From: Akkermansiaceae bacterium UBA6138 | GTDB lineage: Bacteria > Verrucomicrobiota > Verrucomicrobiia > Verrucomicrobiales > DEV007 | Reading direction: 5' to 3' | DNA: 38,152 nt | NCBI GenBank assembly: GCA_002422425.1 | Contig: DIVG01000089.1 | Coordinates: 1-38,152, forward strand | Shown here: piece by piece, positions 21,776-32,960 of the stretch | Layout: each line of letters begins with the position of its first letter | Numbering within the stretch: position 1 is the first letter of the stretch | The notes under the pieces: model-generated | Databases searched by the model: none | Told to the model about the DNA's origin: nothing | Seen by the model: the letters and a program-made list of their open reading frames with translations, nothing else | Program-made: the position numbers and the translations under genes

Positions 21776-22987
21776 TCAGTCGACTTTTCCGAAATGATGG
21801 CCGAAAGGGTAATACACGAAAGCGGCACGACCCACGATGTTGGCCTCGGGGACAACGCCCCAGTTCCTTGAGTCGGAACTGTTCCCGCTGTTGTCTCCGA
21901 GCGCCCAGTAAGCTTTCTCCGGCAGACTGACCTGCCCGCTACCCTGTAGCGTGTAGCCTGTGTAATAACCCTCGCCGGACATGACCCGCCGGATCCCCGC
22001 CTCCTTCGCGGGTTCGCCATTCACGAGGAGCATGGGAGGCTCGATCTTGAGCGTGTCCCCGGGAACTCCGCAAAGGCGCTTGATATAATGCTGGGAGCCC
22101 TGGCGCGGATCGTCGAGGCGACTCTGAATGAAGCCGATGTTCTGGGTATCAAAAACAAAGACCTCGCCTCGCTGCGGTTTCCGCCAGTGATAGACGAATT
22201 TATTCACGACGAGTTGATCACCGGTATCGACGAACCCCCTCGCAATGACGTCACCAGCCTTGACCTGGATGACGCGACTACCTCCCCGATAGGAAAGAAG
22301 CCCTGTATTAATCAGGCTCATGACACGCGAGTCAGTCCCGGGGGCGCTGAAAGTGCGTCCTTTTTGGGTCTTCAGATAGGTCCTCGTAAAAAAGAGGAAA
22401 TGGGTCTTTCCGAAAAAATGATCATTATCGAGAATGATCGCATCATCCTCATTCGCGATCCATTCGACGTGACTGCGGCCATACCAGACCTGATCCAGGA
22501 CCCGGCCGGGCAAGCCCGGTTTCTTGTAATCGTCGGGCGCGTGGCGCTCGGCATCGGGGTTCATCTCCTTCGTCGGGTAGGCGATGATACCGTTGAGGGT
22601 CGGCTGCATCGAACCGGTCGGGATCTTGAACTGCTGAATAAAATAAGCTCTGATTCCCATCGCGATGACAACGGCGACAAAAATGACCTCGATATTCTCC
22701 TTCCACGCCGAAGGCTGGTAGTCGCGAACCGATTTTTTGCAGGTCTCGGTGAGATCTCCGGCGAGGGCTTCGAGTTCTTTGCGTTTGCGCGAAGTGTCCT
22801 GTAGCCCTTCGAGGAATTCGCTCTGCTTCCGCGCGATCTCCTCTTTTTTCTCGTCCGGAATGAGATCGTCGTTGTAGCGAAGAAATTTTTTCACTCCCTT
22901 CATCAGCGCGAAGCCCTCTTTGCGTCCACTCCTGGTGAGAGGCCGCTCGGCGAGCTCTTCGGCTTTGGGTTTTTTAAAGATGAACAT
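21776..22987 (-). CDS. lepB: Signal peptidase I LepB, long form
   Basis: Cleaves signal peptides from exported proteins at the inner membrane. The 403-residue protein has a long cytoplasmic N-terminus (1-98, charged, partly coiled coil), one membrane helix (about 100-116), then box B with the catalytic Ser126 in IPTGSMQPTL. The catalytic Lys is K303 in HYIKRLCGVPGD, and box E is GDNSGNSSDSRNWG near the C-terminus. About 125 residues are inserted between box B and the GDQLVVNKF strand (roughly 131-255). The gene lies 46 bp downstream of lepA and 8 bp before the squalene/phytoene synthase gene. Its association with lepA is the classic lepAB arrangement. Confidence 0.94.
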   Translation of the reverse strand: MFIFKKPKAEELAERPLTRSGRKEGFALMKGVKKFLRYNDDLIPDEKKEEIARKQSEFLEGLQDTSRKRKELEALAGDLTETCKKSVRDYQPSAWKENIEVIFVAVVIAMGIRAYFIQQFKIPTGSMQPTLNGIIAYPTKEMNPDAERHAPDDYKKPGLPGRVLDQVWYGRSHVEWIANEDDAIILDNDHFFGKTHFLFFTRTYLKTQKGRTFSAPGTDSRVMSLINTGLLSYRGGSRVIQVKAGDVIARGFVDTGDQLVVNKFVYHWRKPQRGEVFVFDTQNIGFIQSRLDDPRQGSQHYIKRLCGVPGDTLKIEPPMLLVNGEPAKEAGIRRVMSGEGYYTGYTLQGSGQVSLPEKAYWALGDNSGNSSDSRNWGVVPEANIVGRAAFVYYPFGHHFGKVD

Positions 22988-23033
22988 GGCGATAGAGATC
23001 GGTGATAACGGCGCGAAAGGAGCGGAAAAGGCC

Positions 23034-24833
<1,800 letters not shown>

Positions 24834-25013
24834 CGTCAGAAAGGGGGAAACCTAGTGTGATCTTTTTGAAAGTAAAGGAGACCCTCGTCACACCTTTCCG
24901 CCCTGCGGCCGGCTGTATACGGGATCAAAAATCGAATCTTCTGCCGTTCTCTTGTCAAAAAGCCGTTCGATTCCGGCATCGTTCCTGCTATTTTCCGGCG
25001 CCTTCACTCCACC

Positions 25014-27767
25014 ATGCCGGAAACACCACCCCCATCGCTCCGCTCCCACGGATTCCAGATTCTTGAGACTGAACTCCATTTTGCAATGGAGGCTTTTGCC
25101 TCGGTCCTGAAGCAACTCGGTGAACCCGAGCTGGCCTCCAGCCTCCCATGGGTGGGCTCGCAAGCGCCCACGCGAATGACCCGCTCCCTCGGCCAGGCGT
25201 ATTCCATCGCGTTTCAGCTCCTCAATATCGTCGAGGAGCGGGCCGCCGCCCAGGTGCGTCGCCTTCGCGAGAAAAAAAGCGGTCCCGAAGCGGAAAAAGG
25301 GCTCTGGGCCGACAACCTGCGCCAGCTCCGTTCGCTCGGGTTCGGGGAATCGGAAATTCTTGCCGCCCTGCATGACGTGCGCGTCGAACCCGTCCTCACC
25401 GCCCATCCCACCGAAGCGAAGCGCGAGACGGTGCGGGATCTGCACCGCGAAATATACAGCCTCCTCAATCGCCACGAAAATCCCGCCTTCACTCCGCGGG
25501 AGAAAGACAGGCTCCAGAGCCAGCTCCGCACCCGGCTCGAGAGCCTCTGGCGCACCGGCGAGATTCAGGTGACACGTCCCAGCATTGAGGCCGAACTTCA
25601 AAACGCTCTTTATTATTTGCGCGAAGTTTTCCCGGAAGCTCTCGCCCGCGCTCACACTCATCTCCGCGAGTCCTGGGCCGCATCAGGCTACGACACGGCT
25701 GCGATTGACAGCCTGCCGCCCCTGCTCCGCTTCGGATCGTGGATTGGCGGTGACCGGGACGGGCATCCCTTTGTCACGGCGGAGGTGACCGAAAATGCCC
25801 TCGGTGCCCTTCGGAAAAACGGTCTCCGCGTGCAACGGAGAGCTCTGGAGGCCCTCGCCTTTCAGCTCCCGCTGAGCTCTCTCTTTCAGGTCACGCCGCC
25901 GGCTTTGACCGGCCTCATCGAATCCCTCTCCGGGCCGCTCCGGAGCGAATCTCACATCGATCTCAGCGCCCTCCTTGAGCGCAATCGCGAGGAGCCGTGG
26001 CGACTTGCGGTCTACCTGATGCGGGCCCGCGTCCTTCTTGCTCTCGAAAAACCTGATTCCCCCGCCGCCTACATTCATCCCGCAGAGCTGCGACGCGACC
26101 TCGATGCCCTCGCCGCCACTTTGCTTGAAATCGGAGCCAGTGCCATTGTCGAAGAGCAGATCGTCCCCTTTCGGCGGAATCTTGCCGCCTTCGGATTTCA
26201 CTCCGCCGCCCTTGATGTGCGGCAGAACTCGGCCTTCCACGAAAAAGCCCTCGATCAACTCCTCGCCGCCGCAAACCTGCTCGACGGCGGATCTTTCTCC
26301 GAATGGCCGATCAAGAAAAAACGTGAACTTCTCGACCGGGAACTCGCCTCCCCGCGGGCCTTTCTTTCCCCCGGAATCTCAGCCGGATCCGAGGCGGATA
26401 CGGTCATCTCCAGCTACCGCGTGCTGGCGCGCCATCGCCAGTTGTTCGGCAACGCGGGACTGGGGTCCCTCATCGTCTCAATGACCCGCCGCGTCGAGGA
26501 TCTCCTCGTCGTCTTCCTCCTCGCCCGCGAAGCCGGACTGATGGAATGGACAAACGAAGGCCTCGTGTGCCCCCTTCCCGTAGTGCCGCTTTTCGAGACA
26601 ATGGCGGACCTTGAAGCCGGGCCCGCCATTGTCGGAGATTTTCTCTCTCACCCCGTCGTGATGCGCAGCCTTGCCCGCCAAAACACGGGCGAAAGCCCTT
26701 TCTTTCAGGTGATGGTGGGCTACTCCGACTCCAACAAGGACTGCGGCATCGTGGCGAGCCAGTGCGCCCTCCACCTCGCCCAGACCAATCTTGCCTCCAC
26801 CATTCTTCGCCACGGCGCGCGCCCCCTTTTTTTCCACGGTCGCGGCGGCACCGTGGGTCGGGGAGCGGGCCCGACCCATTGGTTCATGGAGGCTCTCCCG
26901 CACGGTTCCCTCAGCGGTGCGATGCGCATGACCGAGCAAGGGGAAACCATCGCCCAGAAGTATGCTCATATTGGCTCCGCCGTCTACAATGCCGAACTTC
27001 TCATCGCCTCGGCCACCGCCGCGACCGCCCGCCACCGCAGTGCTCCCGCGACGAACCAGCCGTCTCTCGATGCCCTCTTCGGCGAACTCGCAACCCGAAG
27101 CCGCGACGCCTACCGGGATCTCCTCCGTGCCCCGGAATTCATGCGATTCTACCGTGAGGCCACCCCTATCGACGCCCTCGAAAATGCCCGCATCGGGTCG
27201 CGTCCGGCGCGACGGACCGGACAGGCTTCACTTGACGATTTACGCGCGATCCCCTGGGTCTTCTCCTGGACCCAGTCGCGCTTCTACCTTCCCGGCTGGT
27301 TCGGGGCGGGCAGCGCGCTCGACTCCCTGCGTCGTGATAAACCCGATTTCTACGAAATGCTCCTCGCCGCGCTGCCGGAATCGGCCTTCCTTCGATACAT
27401 CCTGACAAACATCGAAAGCTCCCTCGTAAGCGCCAACACCTCACTGATGCGGACCTATGCCGGACTGGTCGGCGACGCGTCCGTCCGGGATCGTTTTCTC
27501 GGGACCATTCTCGCGGAATACGAATCCACCCGCAGCCACATTGACGAACTTTTCCACGGCACCTTTGAAGAGCGGCGACCGCGCCTCGCCTACACTCTTA
27601 ATATCCGCGAGGAACCACTCGAGGTTCTTCACCGGCAGCAAGTTGACCTCCTCAGAGACTGGCGGGCCCTCCAGGCCGGTGGAAAAGCGGACGCGGCCGA
27701 TGCGATGATTCCGGATTTGCTTATTTCCATCAATGCGATCGCTTCGGGCCTGCGCACGACCGGATAA
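25014..27767 (+). CDS. ppc: Phosphoenolpyruvate carboxylase
   Basis: Fixes bicarbonate onto PEP to give oxaloacetate, refilling the TCA cycle. The 917-residue protein has the catalytic motifs VLTAHPTEAKRETV (His131), FGSWIGGDRDGHP, the PEP/metal GYSDSNKDCGI segment, FHGRGGTVGRGAGPTH, and IPWVFSWTQSRF. The C-terminus SINAIASGLRTTG keeps the Asn of the aspartate-inhibition site. The length is slightly above the E. coli enzyme (883). ATG at 25014 is consistent. It is transcribed divergently from lepA and followed after 159 bp by glgX in the same direction, so both may respond to carbon status, though no shared control is visible. Confidence 0.97.
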   Translation: MPETPPPSLRSHGFQILETELHFAMEAFASVLKQLGEPELASSLPWVGSQAPTRMTRSLGQAYSIAFQLLNIVEERAAAQVRRLREKKSGPEAEKGLWADNLRQLRSLGFGESEILAALHDVRVEPVLTAHPTEAKRETVRDLHREIYSLLNRHENPAFTPREKDRLQSQLRTRLESLWRTGEIQVTRPSIEAELQNALYYLREVFPEALARAHTHLRESWAASGYDTAAIDSLPPLLRFGSWIGGDRDGHPFVTAEVTENALGALRKNGLRVQRRALEALAFQLPLSSLFQVTPPALTGLIESLSGPLRSESHIDLSALLERNREEPWRLAVYLMRARVLLALEKPDSPAAYIHPAELRRDLDALAATLLEIGASAIVEEQIVPFRRNLAAFGFHSAALDVRQNSAFHEKALDQLLAAANLLDGGSFSEWPIKKKRELLDRELASPRAFLSPGISAGSEADTVISSYRVLARHRQLFGNAGLGSLIVSMTRRVEDLLVVFLLAREAGLMEWTNEGLVCPLPVVPLFETMADLEAGPAIVGDFLSHPVVMRSLARQNTGESPFFQVMVGYSDSNKDCGIVASQCALHLAQTNLASTILRHGARPLFFHGRGGTVGRGAGPTHWFMEALPHGSLSGAMRMTEQGETIAQKYAHIGSAVYNAELLIASATAATARHRSAPATNQPSLDALFGELATRSRDAYRDLLRAPEFMRFYREATPIDALENARIGSRPARRTGQASLDDLRAIPWVFSWTQSRFYLPGWFGAGSALDSLRRDKPDFYEMLLAALPESAFLRYILTNIESSLVSANTSLMRTYAGLVGDASVRDRFLGTILAEYESTRSHIDELFHGTFEERRPRLAYTLNIREEPLEVLHRQQVDLLRDWRALQAGGKADAADAMIPDLLISINAIASGLRTTG

Positions 27768-27926
27768 GCGATACCTTTCTGCGGGAAGCGCGGGTCCTTT
27801 TCTACACTCCCTCGTGGCAGGTTTGCTGCGGAACGACAGGCGAAACAACTTCACCAAAACCCGCGCTGGAAAGCACCGCCTTTCCCGCTATCTTGCGAAC
27901 CGCTTTCACTCGTCCGACCAGGAACC

Positions 27927-30020
27927 ATGCCGATCTCCGGAAACGCCCGCACTCTCTCCGTGTCCACCGGCAGCCCCGCTCTGCTCGGCGCGTCCCCCAT
28001 GCCTGACAGTTCCGTGAACTTTGCCGTGGTTTCGCAAATGGCGAAGACGATCGATCTTTGTCTGTTCACCGACCGGCGGCATCCCGCGATGGAAACCCAT
28101 CGCATCCCGCTGATCAATCGACGCGGTGACACCTGGTATGCGGCCGTCAGCGGGATCCCCGCCGACAGCACCTACGGCTACCGCGTCGACGGGACCTGGG
28201 ATCCTCTCGCGGGACTCTACTACAACCCTAACAAGCTCTTACTCGATCCCTATGCCCGTCGCATCGAAGGTCCGACGAAGTATCACCCCTCCCTGCACTC
28301 GAAAACGGAGGAGGGTAAAATGGATCTTACTGACAGTGCCCCGTATGCTCCCCGCGCGTATGTTCCAACACCCGACCGCTACGATTGGGAAGGTGACGCC
28401 CCGCTGCGAACGCCGATGCGCGACACCGTCATCACGGAGTTGCATGTGAAGGGATTCTCCAGACTGAATCCAGACGTTCCGGAACACCTCAGGGGCACTT
28501 ACGCCGGACTCGCCCACCCCGCCTCGACCGACTACCTTCGCGACCTCGGGATCACCGCCGTGCAGTTGCTCCCCGTCCACCAGCACATGGACGACGGCTT
28601 TCTTCTTGAGCGCGGACTTGTCAACTACTGGGGCTACAACACCGTCGGCTTCTTCGCTCCCGAGGTCCGCTACGCGGCAGGAGACGATCCCGTGACCGAA
28701 TTCCGCGACATGGTCAAGACCCTTCACCGCGCCGGAATCGAAGTCATCCTCGACGTCGTCTACAACCACACCTGCGAGGGAGGGACTGACGGGCCGACCT
28801 GCTCTCTTCGAGGCTTCGACAACATTTCCTACTACCATACCGAGCCCGCCCGGCCGGGGAGTTACATCGATTTCACCGGCTGCGGCAATTCGCTCGATGT
28901 CTCGCACCCGCGCTCCCTTCGCCTCGTTCTCGACAGTCTTCGTTACTGGGTCGAGGAGATGCACGTCGATGGATTTCGCTTCGATCTTGCTGTCGAGCTC
29001 GGCCGAACTCCGGAGACCTACAATCGTCGCGCCGCCTTTTTTCAGGCAATTCATCAGGACCCCGTCCTCTCCCTCACCAAACTCATCGCCGAACCGTGGG
29101 ACCTCGGTTACGGAGGCTACCAGATCGGCAATTTCCCGATCGACTGGGCCGAACTGAACGGGAAATATCGCGACGGGGTGCGGCGATTCTGGCGGGGTGA
29201 TCCTGGCGTCTCGGGCGAATTTGCCGCCCGCATCACAGGCAGCGAAGATCTCTTTGCACACAACCGCAGGACACCCGGAGCGAGCATTAACTTTATCACC
29301 TCACACGACGGCTTCACCCTGCACGACCTTGTCAGCTACAACCAGAAGCACAATCTCAAAAACGGGGAGAAAAATGTGGATGGTGACTCACACAACATCT
29401 CTTTCAATCACGGACACGAAGGCCCGACCTCAAACAAAAAAATCCTCGAGCTGCGACACCGTCAAATTCGAAACTTTCTCGCCACCCTGATCTGCTCGCA
29501 GGGAGTTCCCTTCATCCTTGCCGGCGATGAACGACTCCGTTCGCAGTCAGGCAATAACAACGCCTACTGTCAGGACAACGCGATCAGCTGGCTCTCGTGG
29601 AATGCGAGCGCCGAAGCGAAGTCGCTGCGGCAGTTTGTGAAGCGACTCCTCAAGCTGAGACGGGATTTTCCCACTCTCCGCCGCCACACTTTTTTTAACG
29701 GCAATATTCCGGAAGGAGACGACCTTCCGGATATCTGCTGGCTGCGTCCCGATGGAAAGGTCAAGGAGTCAATCGACTGGGAAGCCGAGAAGCCGGGTTC
29801 ATTTTCCGTTCTAATACACGGGGCCAGACGGGAGGAATCACTCCTCTTCTTTTTCAATGCCCGCCACGAGTCGAGGGAATTTCGATTCCCCCGTGTCCCC
29901 GAAGCCGTCTGGGAACTCGTTGCCGACACGCGCGATCCCGCCCTCGAGGGCAGCCGCGCCGCCCCGCATGCCGCCGTTCTCGTGACCGAGCGATCCATGC
30001 AGATCTGGCGGCGCGCCTGA
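27927..30020 (+). CDS. glgX: Glycogen debranching enzyme GlgX
   Basis: Cleaves alpha-1,6 branches of glycogen left after phosphorylase action. The 697-residue protein is a GH13 enzyme with an N-terminal CBM48-like beta domain (about 15-105) and a catalytic barrel: DVVYNHT (276-282), DGFRFDLA with nucleophile Asp353, IAEPWDLG with acid/base Glu389, and TSHDGFTLHDLVSYN with Asp461. GNNNAYCQDN is also a GlgX/TreX-type signature. ATG at 27927 is chosen. It ends 3 bp from the convergent ABC permease gene without a visible terminator. Other glycogen genes are absent from the window. Confidence 0.95.
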   Translation: MPISGNARTLSVSTGSPALLGASPMPDSSVNFAVVSQMAKTIDLCLFTDRRHPAMETHRIPLINRRGDTWYAAVSGIPADSTYGYRVDGTWDPLAGLYYNPNKLLLDPYARRIEGPTKYHPSLHSKTEEGKMDLTDSAPYAPRAYVPTPDRYDWEGDAPLRTPMRDTVITELHVKGFSRLNPDVPEHLRGTYAGLAHPASTDYLRDLGITAVQLLPVHQHMDDGFLLERGLVNYWGYNTVGFFAPEVRYAAGDDPVTEFRDMVKTLHRAGIEVILDVVYNHTCEGGTDGPTCSLRGFDNISYYHTEPARPGSYIDFTGCGNSLDVSHPRSLRLVLDSLRYWVEEMHVDGFRFDLAVELGRTPETYNRRAAFFQAIHQDPVLSLTKLIAEPWDLGYGGYQIGNFPIDWAELNGKYRDGVRRFWRGDPGVSGEFAARITGSEDLFAHNRRTPGASINFITSHDGFTLHDLVSYNQKHNLKNGEKNVDGDSHNISFNHGHEGPTSNKKILELRHRQIRNFLATLICSQGVPFILAGDERLRSQSGNNNAYCQDNAISWLSWNASAEAKSLRQFVKRLLKLRRDFPTLRRHTFFNGNIPEGDDLPDICWLRPDGKVKESIDWEAEKPGSFSVLIHGARREESLLFFFNARHESREFRFPRVPEAVWELVADTRDPALEGSRAAPHAAVLVTERSMQIWRRA

Positions 30021-30023
30021 ACA

Positions 30024-30878
30024 TCAGGACTTCACATCGCGACGCTCAAAGGCGATCCAGCCGATGAGGAAACCCGTCGCCCCGAAGCCCCCGAGCCAGG
30101 CGGCGGCCTCAATAAAACGGGCCCAGGGAATATCCTGGTAGAGCAGGTAAAGCCAGGCTGACATGCGGGAGGTCACGAAATAATCGCGGTAGGGGTCGAA
30201 GGCCGGCAAGGGGATTGAGGAAAGGACACGGTCCGCCACAAAAAACGCCACTGTCAGGATCGTTGCGGCGGCGGGCTTGATCTTGAAGCATCCCAGCATG
30301 AAAGCCATCCCCGTCACCGGCAAATAGATGAGGGAAAATCCGAAAATCGCGACAAAATACCGGATAAGGCCCTCATTCCATCCGAAAAGACTCACGCGCG
30401 GCAGGTCGGGAGTCCACACGAGCATGCCGCCGCCCCAGCCGCGTTCAAGCAGCCCGACTGCAAGTGCCGAACTACCGACGAAAAGAAACAGCACGCTGGT
30501 GTAGACCTGGCACGAGATAAACTTGATGATCAGCAACCGCAGACGCGAGACAGGACGGGCAAGGATGAGCCGCAGGTTTCCGTCCTCCGTTTCCTTCGCC
30601 AGAATATCGCCGGCGACGAGCGCGACAAAGACGGTTCCGAGAAGCAGCATCGTGAAGACCACGATGAGAAAAGCCAGGGTCAGCGCCGAGAAATAATCGT
30701 CGAACCCGCCCGCAATACGGCTGATAAAGGTCGCCATCCTGGCCTCGGACTTTTCGCGGGTCCAGAGGAAGTAGAAGAGAACCTCGACACTGAGGAAAAC
30801 GCCGAAACCGATATAGGTGCGCCGTCTCGCAAAGAGACGGAATAATTCCCAGTAGAGTTGCCGGAAAAACAGCCTCAT
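30024..30878 (-). CDS. ABC-2 type transporter permease
   Basis: A 284-residue integral membrane protein with about six predicted helices. A cytoplasmic N-terminus (MRLFFRQLYWELFRLFARRR) leads into helix 1 at about 20-42, and the cytoplasmic loop after helix 2 contains ILAKETEDGNLRLILARPVS, a clear ABC-2 family hallmark where the ATPase docks. Gene order (ATPase then permease) and a 4-bp ATGA overlap with the ATPase show that they form one transporter. The likely substrate is unknown; relatives handle antibiotics, lipids, polysaccharides or gliding and envelope components. It is the last gene in a unit that begins with the 195-residue protein and the pseudopilin. Confidence 0.88.
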   Translation of the reverse strand: MRLFFRQLYWELFRLFARRRTYIGFGVFLSVEVLFYFLWTREKSEARMATFISRIAGGFDDYFSALTLAFLIVVFTMLLLGTVFVALVAGDILAKETEDGNLRLILARPVSRLRLLIIKFISCQVYTSVLFLFVGSSALAVGLLERGWGGGMLVWTPDLPRVSLFGWNEGLIRYFVAIFGFSLIYLPVTGMAFMLGCFKIKPAAATILTVAFFVADRVLSSIPLPAFDPYRDYFVTSRMSAWLYLLYQDIPWARFIEAAAWLGGFGATGFLIGWIAFERRDVKS

Positions 30879-31795
30879 GGCTCGACTCCTTTCCCTGACT
30901 CCCGCGCCCTCGCGACGCGACTGATCTCCAGATAGAGGGTCTCGAGCGAGCCCGACTCCGGCGCGAAGCAGGTAAGGCGTGCCCCTCCCGCGACAAGTGC
31001 CGAGAGAAGATCAGCGGCCTCCTGATCCGCCGCAAACGCGACCTTTTCGCCAAAAATTTCCCCGCCGAGGTCGCGACAGAGTTGCCGCGTGAAATCCCCG
31101 TTCTCCGCTGCGACGCGATAGAAGACACGACCATCGCCGAAGCCGTTCACCCGCCCCTCGTAGACCTTTTTCCCGCCTTGCAGAATAACAACCTCGTCGC
31201 AAACCTGCTCGACCTCACCGAGAAGATGCGAGCTCAGCAGAACGGTAAGCCCGAGGCGATCACGCAAGTCGAGAATCTGACGACGGAACTCCACGATACC
31301 CTCCGGATCAAGCCCGTCGGTAGGTTCGTCGAGGAGCAGGAGCCCGGGCTGCGGCAGGAGCGCCTGGGCAAGGGCGAGCCGCTGCCGCATTCCGTGGCTG
31401 TATGCGGAAACCCGGTCGTGAATCCGTTTTTCAAGACCCACCCACGCCACCGTCTCGCGTATCGTCACATCGGAGACACCTCCGGAATAAGCCGTCAACA
31501 CTTTCAGGTTGCGCCAGCCTGACAGATACTCATAAAAAGCGGGAGCCTCGAAGATCGCCCCCACCCTGCTAATCGCGGTTTCGCGATTTCGCTGCACCGA
31601 AGCCCCACCGATGAAGGCCTCACCACGGTCGGGATGGATCATTCCGAGGAGAATGCCGAGCGAAGTGCTTTTGCCCGCTCCGTTGTGACCGAGGAGCCCG
31701 CAGATACGACCCTTGCCGACGGAGAATGACACATCATCAAGCGCGGCGGCGACGGCACCGGGAAAACGCTTTGAGATGTTGCGGAACTCAAGCAT
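30875..31795 (-). CDS. ABC transporter ATPase (CcmA/GldA type)
   Basis: A 306-residue ATPase. Walker A is GHNGAGKS, the Q-loop region is GAIFEAPAFYEYL, the signature is YSHGMRQRLALAQALL (family variant of LSGGQ), Walker B is LLLLDEPTDGLDPEG and the switch is LLSSHLLGEVEQV. The C-terminal accessory region (about 215-306) is typical of ABC-2 exporters. The frame is open much further upstream, but the start is ATG at 31795, where LEFRNISKRFPG begins the normal N-terminus. That ATG overlaps the TGA of the pseudopilin gene by one base (TGATG), giving translational coupling. Confidence 0.93.
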   Translation of the reverse strand: MLEFRNISKRFPGAVAAALDDVSFSVGKGRICGLLGHNGAGKSTSLGILLGMIHPDRGEAFIGGASVQRNRETAISRVGAIFEAPAFYEYLSGWRNLKVLTAYSGGVSDVTIRETVAWVGLEKRIHDRVSAYSHGMRQRLALAQALLPQPGLLLLDEPTDGLDPEGIVEFRRQILDLRDRLGLTVLLSSHLLGEVEQVCDEVVILQGGKKVYEGRVNGFGDGRVFYRVAAENGDFTRQLCRDLGGEIFGEKVAFAADQEAADLLSALVAGGARLTCFAPESGSLETLYLEISRVARARESGKGVEP

Positions 31796-32346
31796 CACTT
31801 CTTTTCGACGATGAACTGCACTTCCCGGAGCACATGGCCGTCGGCATAAAGCACGTTGATGCCGTCGCCGACGTCTTCGTGAAAGTTTTCCTTGTCCGAG
31901 ACGATGGGAATGCCCGAGGCATCCCCGGTCATACCAAGGAGTTTCAGGTTCGACGTTTTCTGCCCGTTCACGAGACTGTTCCAGAAGTAGCTCGAACCGG
32001 TCTTTTCGAAAAACGCGCCGTGATCGGCGGGGCACTGAAAGGTGAACTCGTCCCCCACGTATTCGAGCAGCACCGTGTCGAGGGCCGGATCGTCCTGCTC
32101 CCTGCTCTCGCGCGCCGCGACCATCGCGGGAAAAGTCATGCCCTTGTCGACAAAGTAATTGTTCAGTCCGATTCCTATCTCGCGCAGCTTGCCCGCACAG
32201 AGCGTGGAGCGGGCGTTTGCCTTCACCAGGCGAAAGGTTGGCACGCTGATTCCCACTAGAATCCCGAGGATCGCAACAGTCACGAGGATCTCCACCATCG
32301 TGAAAGCCCCCGGGAAACGGCGATGGCACAGAACCCTCTTCATCAT
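31795..32346 (-). CDS. Type IV pilin/type II secretion pseudopilin-like protein
   Basis: A 183-residue protein with a prepilin-type N-terminus: a short basic leader, then FTMVEILVTVAILGILVGIS (about 15-34). The glutamate at +5 is present, but the residue before the Phe is Ala rather than Gly, so processing by prepilin peptidase is plausible but not typical. The C-terminal domain contains FQCPAD, SSYFWNS and VLYADGHV, a pattern I associate with PVC-group pseudopilins. No other pilus or secretion gene is present. It is coupled by a 4-bp ATGA overlap to the gene upstream and by TGATG to the ABC ATPase downstream. Confidence 0.87.
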   Translation of the reverse strand: MMKRVLCHRRFPGAFTMVEILVTVAILGILVGISVPTFRLVKANARSTLCAGKLREIGIGLNNYFVDKGMTFPAMVAARESREQDDPALDTVLLEYVGDEFTFQCPADHGAFFEKTGSSYFWNSLVNGQKTSNLKLLGMTGDASGIPIVSDKENFHEDVGDGINVLYADGHVLREVQFIVEKK

Positions 32347-32930
32347 CTTCTCATCCCCGCCATGGATCGCTGCATTTCCTCGAGAAGCGGGGCGAGATCG
32401 ATCTTCGTCTCGGCGCTGGCGTCCTCGTAGTAGGCCTTCAGTCCCGCTTCGGTGATCTTTTCGGCGACGGCGGGGTCAGCCTCTTCGAGCCGCCCGGGAC
32501 CGCCGCGCTCCTCCTCCATTCGTTTGAGGGACCGCTCGACGATCTGCTTTCGCTCCGCCCGATCCATTTCGTTGAACGAATGCATCATCTGCTGAAAGGC
32601 GCGCCCGACGCGTTTTTCCAGGAAATAGAACTGCTCGTCGGGACTCAATTGGGCGAAAAAGTTACGCCGCGGATCCCGCTCGGGCGACTCGTCAAGAAAA
32701 CGGAGTTCAGAAGCCTCGAGCTCGTTCAACATGCCCGCAAGATCCCCGATGATTCTCTTGCGCTCTTCGGGATCCGCGACACCCTCGAGAGGATTCGCCT
32801 CCACAAACGCCGCCACCTGCTCGGGCGTCACCCGGAGCGAGCCGGCCCAGTGAACCATTCCATAGACCACCGCCCAGAGAAGAACGAGAGCTAAAAAACC
32901 GGTTAGGGGCAGTCTATGTCGGGGGTTCAT
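32343..32930 (-). CDS. Membrane-anchored hypothetical protein preceding the pseudopilin
   Basis: A 195-residue protein with one N-terminal membrane helix (about 10-29) followed by a charged, mostly helical extracytoplasmic region rich in Glu, Arg and Met. Visible stretches are NFFAQLSPDEQFYFLEKRVG and FNEMDRAERKQIVERSL, which suggest a helical bundle or coiled coil. I do not recognise a named family. It is the first gene of the four-gene unit with the pseudopilin and the ABC transporter; its stop overlaps the pseudopilin start by 4 bp. A role in assembling or regulating the pseudopilin/ABC pair is inferred from context only. Confidence 0.75.
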   Translation of the reverse strand: MNPRHRLPLTGFLALVLLWAVVYGMVHWAGSLRVTPEQVAAFVEANPLEGVADPEERKRIIGDLAGMLNELEASELRFLDESPERDPRRNFFAQLSPDEQFYFLEKRVGRAFQQMMHSFNEMDRAERKQIVERSLKRMEEERGGPGRLEEADPAVAEKITEAGLKAYYEDASAETKIDLAPLLEEMQRSMAGMRR

Positions 32931-32960
32931 GGGGGAAAAGACGCGTTCGCCTCACAAAGG

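Noticed and set aside
30875..32329. ABC ATPase frame open far upstream, giving a possible 484-residue protein
   Set aside because: The upstream part is an out-of-frame reading of the pseudopilin gene; the normal ATPase N-terminus begins at the ATG at 31795.
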